Origin: Hysterangium stoloniferum
Taxonomy: Eukaryota > Basidiomycota > Agaricomycetes > Hysterangiales > Hysterangiaceae
DNA length: 64,000 bases
Direction of reading: 5' to 3'
NCBI GenBank assembly: GCA_015178975.1
Contig: WHVD01000009.1
Coordinates: forward strand, 1,302,001 to 1,366,000
The position numbers and the translations under genes were made by a program. The notes under the pieces were generated by a model that did no database searches, was not told the DNA's origin, and worked only from the letters and a program-made list of their open reading frames with translations. Below are positions 21,091-30,331 of this stretch, piece by piece (positions within the stretch are counted from its first letter, which is position 1; each line of letters begins with the position of its first letter).

Positions 21091-22129
21091 CTATGGAAAT
21101 ATTGGTAAGCGAATATACCAGAAGTCACTGAAATATTTACCAGTTTGATCAACTGAAAATTCGCTTGGTACGATGCCAGTGTACGGTCCCAATCCGTATG
21201 TTGGTTTTAGACCCACTATACCAACATGCGCTGCAGGCTGATGAATTGTCAGTGAAGGATGCGCAATATGCCAAATTATACCACTAACCACACATTTGCT
21301 GCCACCCTGGTCTCCACCGATTCCCATATCGGCTTGGCCGGTTGCAACAAGTACACCTGTCCCGGAGCTCGACCCTCCAGCTGAGCGAGTTGGATCATAA
21401 GGATTTCCAATCGGTCCTTGGGCAGCAGTATTAGAGACTGCGAATGCAAATACTCTGAATAAACTTTAATAGGATGTAGATCCACAAATGACATTTTATA
21501 CAATTTTCACACATTGCTTTCCCGGTAATCTGGTATAGAACATGTTAAACAGTATATTTATTTGTCGAGGAAGATGATTAGACGCATACAATACCTCCAG
21601 CTTCTAAAATCCGCGTTACGACCGTCGCATCCGTTTTTGGAACCCAATTGGAAAACACGTCTGTACCGTTCAAGCATGGCACATCAGCGAGGCAAACATT
21701 GTCCTGATTTGGCGATATCGGTGAAAAGCGTGGAGAACTGTACGTCACATTCGCCAAACCTTCAAGCATACAGTTTTGCCATACAAAGGCCCATTTTTTG
21801 CCTCGTCGTTCAAGTTCTTCACGGTTACCTTCCAGGCCCATCCGTCCAGCTTATTCTCTTCCTTGGTGGGATAATGCACGTTAATCCTCGGAAAACGCGT
21901 GGTGTCCGGTTCAAGGACGAAGTCTCACACAAAGAATTAAATCAAAACAGGTCAATGTGGCTGTGTAGTCTCCAACGCGGTGGTCGCGAATCTTCACATT
22001 GATTTTGGAAACGGTGTTTTGGAGCACCTCAGACGTAATCTGAGATTGTTCGAATACTTTGATTGATACAGTTTGGAAGGGCCATAGTAATTGTTCGATG
22101 CAAAGCGAACCTGTCCCATGTGATAACAA
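21091..22129 (-). pseudogene. Amidase-signature enzyme, N-terminal half
   Basis: The minus strand encodes, with introns, DVPCLNGTDVFSNWVPKTDA and TVVTRILEAGG, then DPTRSAGGSSSGTGVLVATG (the Ser/Gly-rich amidase signature), MGIGGDQGGS (the conserved GGD.GGS segment with the nucleophile serine region) and GIVGLKPTYGLGPYTG. These match the core of the amidase-signature family, which hydrolyses amide bonds. The C-terminal half is not downstream on this strand but lies at 22310-22910 on the opposite strand. The remainder of the frame has stops. The half gene is therefore a rearranged pseudogene. Confidence 0.7.
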
Positions 22130-22309
22130 ATTTACTTAGGTCGATGGTTAAAGCCAGAACGGCAGGTCCCACATCTCATTCCGAATCGCGGCCAGATAAA
22201 GATACCCATCTGTCTAGTGTGCTTGGTTCCGAGTGACAAATTCAAGTTCTCAACGGTTTGAAACTTCCATGTCAAAGCCAACAAGATTTCCCCGACAATC
22301 TTCGTCTAA

Positions 22310-22912
22310 GATGGCGAAACTACTGGCGTGGATCCTCGTGTCTTTGGATGTGTGAAGAATGCTGGGATGAAGTTTGCTGAACTGGGTGCTGTTGTCAAGG
22401 ATATAAGTGTTCCGGGACACCTATCCGCTCCGCTTATTGCTCGTGTTCATCGGTAGATATTTGTCTTATTTCCTTGCCTAATATTGATGAGTCTATAGGT
22501 TCTCGCAAGCTAACAACGTGTTGGGGAGGGGAGGCGGCTGGAATCAGTTATATTTGAACGATTACACTGAACATTTTTATTCGTGGACTCAAGAGAAATT
22601 CGATAAGGTCTTTCGCAAAATTATCCCATGCCCGATAGCAAAATTAAATATATTACAAACCAGCTATTCCCCAACTCTGCCAATACCATGATTGTGAGCG
22701 CTTCCTATGTGTTTTGTATTAACTAACTCTTCCCAAATCACATAAGAATGGACTTTATGCGGGCGAACATTATCCTATGCTGCATGGGAAATGCCACAAC
22801 CTACTCCGCAAACTACGATTAGATTATGATGCTGCTCTGAGCGAAGTCGATATTTTGATTATGCCTACCACGCCATGGGTCGCGAAAGTAATGCCGGTCC
22901 GTGTCTCTTATT
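22310..22912 (+). pseudogene. Amidase-signature enzyme, C-terminal half, inverted relative to the N half
   Basis: The plus strand reads GVDPRVFGCVKNAGMKFAEL and VVKDISVPGHLSAPLI, an intron, WNQLYLNDYTEHFYSW, another intron, and DYDAALSEVDILIMPTTPW. This is the amidase C-terminal region, including the ILIMPTTP segment. The sequence stops being amidase-like at about 22912, just before the unknown proline-rich reading frames. Together with the minus-strand N half it records an inversion with a breakpoint between 22130 and 22310. Confidence 0.65.
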
Positions 22913-22949
22913 TTTCGTTTCCCCCGTGAGCGATCCTTTACCAAATATT

Positions 22950-24413
22950 CAGCCTCCCAATGCGTGAAAAACCCAAGTTCCCAACTTCAAGAGAATACTG
23001 CGACCCCAACCTATTAATACTTCTACCCCACCGTCTTGTACTGAACAAGTCGAGCACTCCACGGGTAATTCTAGAATGCCTTCATCAATACCCTCCGCTG
23101 TGCAGGACGACACGGCGGGATCGTCCACCAACTCGGGGACCGGAACTGCTTTTACTCCATACGCTCCTCTCCTCAGACCCCGATTCCCCAACTTCAAACA
23201 AATACCTCGACCTCAAACAACAGTTCCTCCTTCCCCACCACCTCGAACAGAAACTGTCGAGTGCATGGAGGAGACCTCATCGTCCACATACCCTACACGG
23301 GCAGACTCCATTTCAAAAGCTACGCCCTGGTCCTCTAATACTTGGCGGGCTCCCTCAGGAACATGGAGTGAAACCCCACCACCTTCTCATAGTATTTTCC
23401 CTTCTACCGAAGAGGAGATCAAAAAGAAGTGGCAGTCCGAGGCTTTCTCTGCACAGGTCCAGGAGGAATTGAAAATGCTTAAACGGAAGAGGAGAGAGGA
23501 GTACTTAGAAGGACAGTGGAGGATGGGGGCTCGGGATAATGTCCCTTCAAGGTGGACATGGCAGGAATGGAGGAGAATGGAAGGACACAACAATCCTTCA
23601 ACCATCGCTCCCCCTTCGGGTCATAAATGGATGGATTTTGCTGAAACGGATTGCAGTGATGGGGGCATGCCATGCATTCAAAGTGTGGGACAGAAAAGTA
23701 GGAAAGGAAAAGATGGGGTCACCTACGATTGGGACAAAATACAAAGGATCAAACTACAAAGCATTGCATGTGACGTGGGGATGGAGTTGTACTACCTCCC
23801 AGCCCCCCTTCACAACATGGGCCTCAGGAACAGACCTACCAGATGGGGCCCAGTGATCTTTCATCTCACTCGGAGGACGACCAATCATGCTACCCCACCT
23901 ACGACAGCAAGTACCTCAGTGCTGACTGCCATGAAGGTTTCTTACTCCCTGACAACATTCACTTCTTCACGAGTGATCCTAACCAATGACGAAAGCTGCC
24001 AATTTCCATCAGAGTTTGGAGGGGGTATCCTCCAGCCAACTCTGCGATGCCGTCCAGCTCCACTCACCTCCCCCCACCTCCCCCCACCTCTTCCGTACCC
24101 CCACTACAGCGCTTTACACCCCTTTCAGAGTTGCCAGGAGGTCTTGTACCATCCACCGACCTGCCTTCTCTCCCCCCTATACCATTACCCCTCCCCTTTG
24201 CGGGACACTCCTTTATATCACCGCAGCCTATCCCACCACTCTGTATGTCACCTGACCCTCTCGTCGCCTCCTGCTCTACTCCAAAGCCATTGCTCCCTAC
24301 TGTGTTGGACACTCCCCTTATTTCCTCAACCGCGCAGAGTCCGCTGCCCACTTCTCCCTACTCCCCTTGCATTTCTCTGGGGAGCCCCATCCAACATCCT
24401 AACATTACATTAA
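22950..24413 (+). CDS. Proline-rich reading frame of a presumed LTR element, unrecognised (part 1)
   Basis: A long open frame (from about 23076, ending at 24413) has a Pro/Ser/Thr-rich N part, then a charged helical segment with STEEEIKKKWQSEAFSAQVQ and KRKRREEYLEGQW (about 23410-23520), then WTWQEWRRMEGHNNPS and SGHKWMDF. From about 23960 it becomes repetitive proline-rich sequence overlapping a second frame that begins at 24047; a frameshift between the two is likely. No enzymatic motif is visible. It lies upstream of a purine tract and an LTR fragment, so an internal region of a nonautonomous LTR element is the best reading. Confidence 0.4.
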
Positions 24414-25411
24414 TGGATGTTGATCACCCTATCTCGGAAGTTCTCGCAAAGCCTATGGAGGAAGTCCTCAAGGTGCCTCTCTTAGCCACAGAAGTCTCCA
24501 AGGAACCCCCCCCAGCAATGGAAGTCTTCGAGGAGCCTCCCCCCTTAAGTGAAAAAGCGAAAGGGAAGCAAAAAGCCGATATTCAGGCCAATGAGCCCCT
24601 TGTCATTGATCCTCCGCTGACTGACCCCATTCGCAGCACCCCACCACAGCCGCCCTCTCCCTTCAACTCTCAGGATACAGCTGGCCCCTTTCGTCCCTTC
24701 CAGTCAAGTTGGATGCGCATGTCCATTAATTACCCCTCCGACATCTTCACGGTAGGACACACACTAACACGACTGGGACCAACCCTGCAGCACCCCCTTC
24801 TTAAAGGGCATATTCAGGGGTATACCGGGTCTCTCACGTTATCGGACCGCATGAGTGCATTTTACTTATGCATCAACGACCCTAAGGAACAGCTGCGTTT
24901 GGCAGAGGATATTGAATGGGTGGAACTCTCCATGTTTCAGTCCTTGCTTGTCAACTCCTCTTGTGTTCTTCCTGACCACACACTGATCCACTCAGCCGTT
25001 GACCTTGTCGACTTGTTGGAGCAACTGTTGTCAGATTTTGACACCTCGAGAGGAATCCCCCCTGAGGGAGACATGAGCTCCACACCGCTTCTCACTCCCA
25101 CCCTGCCATCACTACACCCTCAGCCCCCTCTCATTGCCCGCATTACTGATGCTTCCACTGATCGTGTTCGCGCCGTCATTCGAACGCGCCAGAAGGCCTA
25201 CGGTCATTGGGTCTCATTGATCCAAAGCTGGACAGGTTGCCATCCACCAATGATGCTTCAAAGCGGGAGGACATTGCTCTTTCCTTTCGTGCCAAGCGTC
25301 TCGCCTGGGGCAACGCTATCCTACACCTTGGGGGTTCATCGCAGGGCACATGGGGAGGAGTTCCAAGTGTCCTTCAACACCTTCTCTGACATAGCTCTTC
25401 GAACTGGGGGG
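24047..25411 (+). CDS. Proline-rich reading frame of a presumed LTR element, unrecognised (part 2)
   Basis: This frame has about 150 residues of Pro/Ser-rich sequence, a low-complexity acidic patch (EEVLKVPLLATEV, repeated as EEP motifs), SEKAKGKQKADIQ, and then a more globular region with LTRLGPTLQHPLLKGH, LTLSDRMSAFYLCINDP and WVELSMFQSLLVNSS (about 24770-24960). Near 25207 the better frame appears to shift (LIDPKLDRLPSTNDASKRED and LSFRAKRLAWGNAIL), indicating a frameshift. The frame formally runs into the LTR (GGHCERYGEIHSGN). The function is unknown; I recognise no catalytic residues. Confidence 0.4.
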
Positions 25412-25414
25412 CAC
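25405..25414 (+). other. Polypurine tract next to 3' LTR
   Basis: A purine-rich run with six G residues (CTGGGGGG) sits directly before TGTGAGAGG, the start of an LTR. This is the expected position of the plus-strand primer in an LTR retrotransposon and argues that 22950-25414 is element-internal sequence. Confidence 0.55.
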
Positions 25415-25801
25415 TGTGAGAGGTACGGCGAAATACACTCAGGAAATATAGTCGGATGAGCTCTTACTATATTTCCTTTATTATTTCTGTTTTCTCTCTA
25501 TTTTATTATACATTTATAATTAGTTTGACAACCTATGTATGCAGTACATCGACTCTTGTGGGCACATACACGCCAGACTTATGTATTCTAGCACCCGTAG
25601 TTGAAACTCAGACACTTTTACACTGCAACCACGACTTACCCAGACACCTGTTAGTGTCCTGTAAGCTGTGATTGGTGTATCGTCTCAACCGTCACAGACG
25701 GGTTTTAGCCATCTACTCAATCAGAGTTTCAAACTGTACCAGTCGAAACTCAATCCTTATCTCAACCCGTGCAGACTACATCCACGCTACTCTATTATTC
25801 G
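25415..25801 (+). repeat. Truncated 3' LTR, same family as Gypsy B LTR
   Basis: TGTGAGAGGTACGGCGAAAT and the following 387 bases are the reverse complement of the outer two-thirds of the LTR at 36651-38859. Similarity stops at TCTATTATTCG, where the element B LTR continues but this copy changes to unrelated sequence. This copy has no Tc1 insertion and so shows the empty site (CATACATAGG, inverted) used by the transposon in element B. Confidence 0.85.
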
Positions 25802-26911
25802 GCTAAGGAGGGCAGCTTTACTGTTGCCATAGTTTTGTCTTTCATGCTTGCGATGGGCATTGTGCATTTTGAATTCGTCACTAATGGGTTTCTGTGGGAC
25901 TACGGTTTAGAGGAATTGGGCCGTGTCAGGGCGTGGGTAGTGAGCACATTTGGCATCTCCATTTGATTGGAATATTCCATTTAATAGACATGCTTCATTG
26001 TGGGTGAATGATGTCTTATCCCAATAGCATCATAATAGTACCCACCTTATATTATATATCCTGGTGACATTGTTTATATAACAGGCTGCATTATTTATTA
26101 CTTCGCATTCTGCTCCTCCTTTACTTCTATTTATTCATTACTTTATAATGACGTGCCTGCCCATGAGGGCCTTCCAACCTCCCAAACAGTTGAGTAATCG
26201 AACACCTCCGATCGGCCTACCATTTATCAGATGGAGCTGTGTGATGGCGTGGACGCTTATATGTGATGATGATGATAATCTATAATTCTTCCAATAAAAA
26301 ACGTCGCACCATGTCAGTTCGGTCCAGCTCTTGGAGACTAGATACGTGGAAAAATACAGATACCAAATCTCAAGGAAGGATGAGTCCCAATCATTCGTTC
26401 TTTGGGAAAGTGTTCAGATGTGATTGATTGTACTCCAAGGCTCTAAAAAATGGAAAAATGATTTCTGAAGCACGATATGTTCAAGTTTTCTGCGATATAC
26501 TAAAGCCCATAATAGTTGCACCGCCGCAACTTTAGCTGACTTGTTAACGTTCTTCGTACAACTAGCGTGTAACAATACTCTCGATAATCCAGGCCATTTA
26601 TACATTCTTCCAATCAAATGCCTCGCTCCACGCCAATCCAGCTCTGTACAACGGTAGTTCATGGTGATGTTTAGAGACAAGTTGCATTCCAACGGGCAAC
26701 TTCTGTTCCTCCAACATAGTGTACTAATTTGAGAGGTTGACGTGGAGGGAAGAGATAGGGGGAAGAAAATTTTCTTGAGCAGATTTATGTATTTTATATT
26801 AATTTCAAGCCCTGCTCGGTTACTGATGTGAAAGGCCGAGGGGGATGAAAGTGGGGGGTAGAGTTAGAAGTAAATAAACAGTGTTGTTGTCGTAAAAATG
26901 TGAAATGATCA
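25802..26911. other. Interval without a recognised gene
   Basis: Short open frames exist (to 25966 on the plus strand; 26414-26692 on the minus strand, containing WRGARHLIGRMYKWPG) but none shows a known domain. The 3' LTR expected for element B is absent, so a deletion must lie between here and the chromodomain stop at 26912. Confidence 0.5.
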
Positions 26912-27202
26912 TTAGATTCGATAAATAGTCTTGTAAGCTCTCAGAAGAGCAGGAGTGTTACGAAAGTCATTGCCGTTTAACCAGGTGTCCTCCTCCGGTC
27001 CATATCCTTTCCATCGAACTTGGAAAAAGAGTCGATTTCGGTGCTTTTTTCGCCCTACTATAGCTTCTACTTTGTACTCCTCGTCGTTACGATTGAGTTC
27101 TTGAGGATTCTCGAGTAGCTCCCTGGATCCAAATTCCTTAGGGGAGAGATGGTACCTTTTAAGATGGTCTCGATTAATCACTGGGTGTAATTGATATTCC
27201 AA
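26912..27202 (-). pseudogene. Gypsy B Pol C terminus with intact chromodomain
   Basis: The frame reads HPVINRDHLKRYHLSPKEFG, then the chromodomain EEYKVEAIVGRKKHRNRLFF, QVRWKGYGPEEDTW and NDFRNTPALLRAYK before the stop. The aromatic cage positions (Y, W, W) are present. It would bind methylated histone tails and steer integration. It is separated from the integrase by a lesion near 27205-27215. Confidence 0.88.
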
Positions 27203-27214
27203 GGGAATGCGGAG

Positions 27215-27941
27215 TCAAAAAACTTGAGGATTGATCTTCTCCAAGACTTCGAATGGCCCTATCCGTCTTTTTGTAAGTTTCCTTCCATGTCCCTTGGCTT
27301 TGACGAGCTCGAGAGAATGGGGATTGATCAGAACATAATCTCCCTCTGAGATATCTTCCACCAATCTCCGTCTCTTATTGTAGCTGCAAGCTTGCGTTTC
27401 TTGTGCTCGCGCAATCGAATCCCATGCTACTTGTTGATGGTTTTCCAATTCTAAGATCCATTGGTTGGCTACAGGGCTATCCGATAATTCTCTGGGAACC
27501 ACAGGGTCACCCCTCCTAAGCGAGACATTCCTCTCGGTAAGTAGCCCATAAGCAAAAAGGCCGGCGCATAGCTTGTTGAGCTTTGAACCATCAAATTGTA
27601 GGTATGAGCCACCAGTTGGGTCCATTTGGACCATTCCTCCTTCGAAGAAGCGCAGTACACTCTGAGCATTTGCTCCACGATAGCATTGGCGTTCTCCATT
27701 TGACTGTCGGTTTGAGGGTGGTGGGACGAGGATACTGCAAGGGCACTTCCGTATACCTTGCAGACCTCTCTCCAGAACCTACAGGTCCACCTCTTGTCTT
27801 GATCACAGATTATCCTTGAAGGTAGACCGAAAGGAGTGGCCACTTTATTCACGAAGATTCATGCGAATCCCTCTGCGGATAGATCTGAAGTTGTGGGTTC
27901 ACAAATTAAGAAACGTGTGAGTTTATCCACAGCGATGAAGA
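27215..27941 (-). pseudogene. Gypsy B integrase, C-terminal core segment
   Basis: It carries LPSRIICDQDKRWTCRFWRE, SSHHPQTDSQMENANA with the catalytic E, and the GPFEVLEKINPQVF beta-barrel region. Frames change near 27500-27600. On the left it meets lesion-rich sequence, and on the right the solo LTR insertion. Confidence 0.85.
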
Positions 27942-27946
27942 TGGCT

Positions 27947-28588
27947 TGTGAAGAGTCGTTAGATTCTGACGGTTCAATATACAAAGAATAGTGTTTATTC
28001 AACTACTATTAGTAGGTATTGACCGTACAGTGCAATACCATAGATTACTAGACTGGCAGTACTAGTAAGGAGACACACTATGCGTCACAAGAGCAACTGT
28101 ACAGTTGCTCTTGACGGCTAGAATGAGAGAAGGAAAGAGTTGACCTTCACGGTACAACTCGTAGCTAGACGTAAGATAGATAATCAACGAGAAGCTGAAT
28201 ATCTAAAGTAAAGATATAGTAGCGCGAGTCGACTATAGTGTCGACGAGCGCAAAGACCTTAGAGGGGAACTCGACCTTCGTGGTTTGAGTTCAAAGTATG
28301 TTAGTATGCGAGAGAACACTACCTTTATAGGTAGTTGAGACTTTACCCTTGACACCTCTCGCTATTCGACGTCTGGGTCATTTACGAGGTGGTGTCTGCT
28401 GGGTGAAAAGTGTCTGTCGTTTGGTGCCGAGAGCGCCCATATGTATACACAAAGCTTCGAACTACAAAATAAGGTATGCTCGAAATATAGAAAGAATGTA
28501 AATGAAGAAAATAAAAGGTAAATAATAAAGTACTATAATCCAACTATTATTCCTTAGTCCAATTATGCATATATGCATACCCTTCACA
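27947..28588 (-). repeat. Solo LTR of the Gypsy A family inside element B
   Basis: It runs from TGTGAAGAGTCG to CCCTTCACA, 642 bp, closely similar to 7396-8040 along its whole length. It is flanked by the 5-bp target duplication TGGCT (27942-27946 and 28589-28593). Removing it and one TGGCT restores the integrase reading SAYSAIFIAVDKLTR. It arose by recombination between two LTRs after an element A copy jumped into B. The 26-bp palindrome is conserved (28088-28113). Confidence 0.95.
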
Positions 28589-28729
28589 TGGCTGAATAAG
28601 CACTCTCTGTAGAAGGAGGCAATCCGGTAATCAGGTCCATCGAGACAACCTCAAACGGCCTTAGCGGTACATCTGCGGGTCGAAGAGCTCCTTGTCGAGC
28701 AGAATGATCGTCCTTAGTTTTCTGGCATA
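28589..28729 (-). pseudogene. Gypsy B integrase, zinc-finger/core junction segment
   Basis: This encodes CQKTKDDHSARQGALRPADV, PLRPFEVVSMDLITGLPPST and the end meeting the solo LTR. The first catalytic D (MDLITG) is intact. It is separated from the rest of Pol by Tc1-1. Confidence 0.88.
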
Positions 28730-28942
28730 CAGTAGGCAACAAAACCCTTACAATGTTTTGTACTTTTTGAAAGACATGGCTATTCCTCCAGAAATAAATT
28801 CTGTAAAATGCCGAAAATATTATGTAATATACTTCAACATCATACCTTCCAGAAATGCACAGCCACAAGGCACCACATCCTTATTTGGTAAGTCCACATC
28901 ACACATAAACCAATAGCTCATTGTAAGGGTTTTGTTGCACAC
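28730..28942. repeat. Left terminal repeat of Tc1-1, itself an inverted repeat
   Basis: The outer motif CAGTAGGCAACAAAACCC and an inner inverted copy, GGGTTTTGTTGC, are about 190 bp apart. The right repeat (30119-30331) mirrors it. Confidence 0.93.
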
Positions 28943-29033
28943 ATTTTTAAAGTTCAAAATGGGTCCTAGTCACATGACTTTGTTTATAAAGTTCAACAAA
29001 GTCATGTGACCACTCTTCCTCAATGTATATAAG

Positions 29034-30092
29034 ATGAAAGCAACCAGTTGGAATCCCACAATCACCCTACTCACAATGAAAAAGCTCTCCTCCAGCCAAA
29101 TCCAACATATTCTTACTCTACTTGACTCTGGCATTTTTGGAGCTCAAATATGTTACCAAACTCATCTCAGCAGTGCCACCATCAGTCGTATTCACTCTGA
29201 GCATTGCCCTGACCTCCCCAAATACTCTGGTGGCCATCCCACAAAGCTTACCACAGCCAATGTTGCCTATGCTAGAAGAATAATTTGCATGGGGAAGGTT
29301 GATAATGCCACACAGGCAACCAAGAAACTTATAAACATCATCAACACTCCTATTACTTCACAAACAGTGCGTCACCACCTCAAAACCATAGGCATGAGGA
29401 CTGTGGTAAAGAGAAAAAGGCCACTTCTCAAACCTCATCATCAGAAATCTCAATTGGAGTTTGCAGAAAGGCATTTGGAATGGACCCTGGAGGACTGGAA
29501 GAGGGTCGTATGGTCTGATGAGACTAAGATTAATAGGCTGGGATCAGATGGAAGGAAACATGTGTGGAAAAATGTGGGTGAGGGGTTAAATGATAGGTTA
29601 GTAGAGGGAACAGTCAAGTTTGGAGGAGGAAACCTGATGATGTGGGGATGCATGGGCTGGGATGGGGTTGGGTTTGCAACCAAAATTGATGGGAGGATGG
29701 ATGCTGAGCTTTATGTGGAGATCCTGGATGATGAACTCCAGCAAACCCTCCAATATTACAACAAAACAGTGGCTGACATTGTGTTTTAACAAGACAATGA
29801 CCCCAAACACACCAGCAAAAAGGCCCAGAAATGGTTCATTGACCATGATGTTACAGTCCTCAAGTGGCCTGCACAATCTCCTGACATGAATCCTATTGAA
29901 CATCTGTGGAATCATGTCAAAAAGAAGCTGGGGGAGTATGAACAGCCTGCAAATAGTGTTCATGAACTGTGGGAGAGGGTGCAGAAGGTGTGGGAAGAGA
30001 TTCCAAAGGAGGAGTGTCAGAAGCTTATTGAGAGTATGCCTAGAAGGCTTGCAGCAGTGATTAGAGGAAAGGGGGGCCATACTAAATACTAA
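29034..30092 (+). pseudogene. Tc1-type DD34E transposase, one nonsense codon
   Basis: The frame runs 353 codons from ATG 29034 to the stop at 30092 and is broken only by TAA at 29787-29789, one codon before QDNDPKHTSKK, where relatives have Gln (CAA to TAA is a single C-to-T change). N-terminal helix-turn-helix segments (SSSQIQHILTLLDSG, ATISRIHSEH) bind the termini. The catalytic triad is visible as WSDETKINRLG (D), QDND (D) and SPDMNPIEHLW (E), with 34 residues between the second D and the E. The C terminus GGHTKY matches Tc1-2. A second ATG at 29076 (MKKLSSSQ) is an equally good start. Confidence 0.93.
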
Positions 30093-30118
30093 TTTCTTGT
30101 AATAATAGTCTCAAAATA

Positions 30119-30331
30119 GTGTGCAACAAAACCCTTACAATGAGCTATTGGTTTGTGTGTGATGTGGACTTACCAAATAAGGACATGGTGCCTTGTGGCT
30201 GTGCATTTCTGGAAGGTATGATGTTGAAGTATATTACATAATATTTTCAGCAATTTACAGAATTTATTTCTGGAGGAATAGCCATGTCTTTCAAAAAGTG
30301 CAAAACATTGTAAGGGTTTTGTTGCCTACTG
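30119..30331. repeat. Right terminal repeat of Tc1-1
   Basis: This is an inverted copy of 28730-28942 with a handful of differences, with inner motif GTGTGCAACAAAACCC and outer motif ending GTTGCCTACTG. Confidence 0.93.

Larger units (their letters stand above)
28730..30331 (+). mobile_element. Tc1/mariner-type transposon 1 (1602 bp)
   Basis: The termini CAGTAGGCAACAAAACCC and its inverse are flanked by TA (28728-28729 and 30332-30333). Terminal repeats of about 213 bp (28730-28942 and 30119-30331) are nearly identical. Each one begins with the 26-base terminal motif and ends with the same motif inverted (CATTGTAAGGGTTTTGTTGC). Removing the element and one TA restores the element B integrase reading SCNICQKTK. 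It carries one transposase gene. Confidence 0.96.

Noticed and set aside
26414-26692. Minus-strand 92-codon frame
   Set aside because: No recognised domain, no clear splice partners and no repeat relationship; kept only as a remark in the interval entry.
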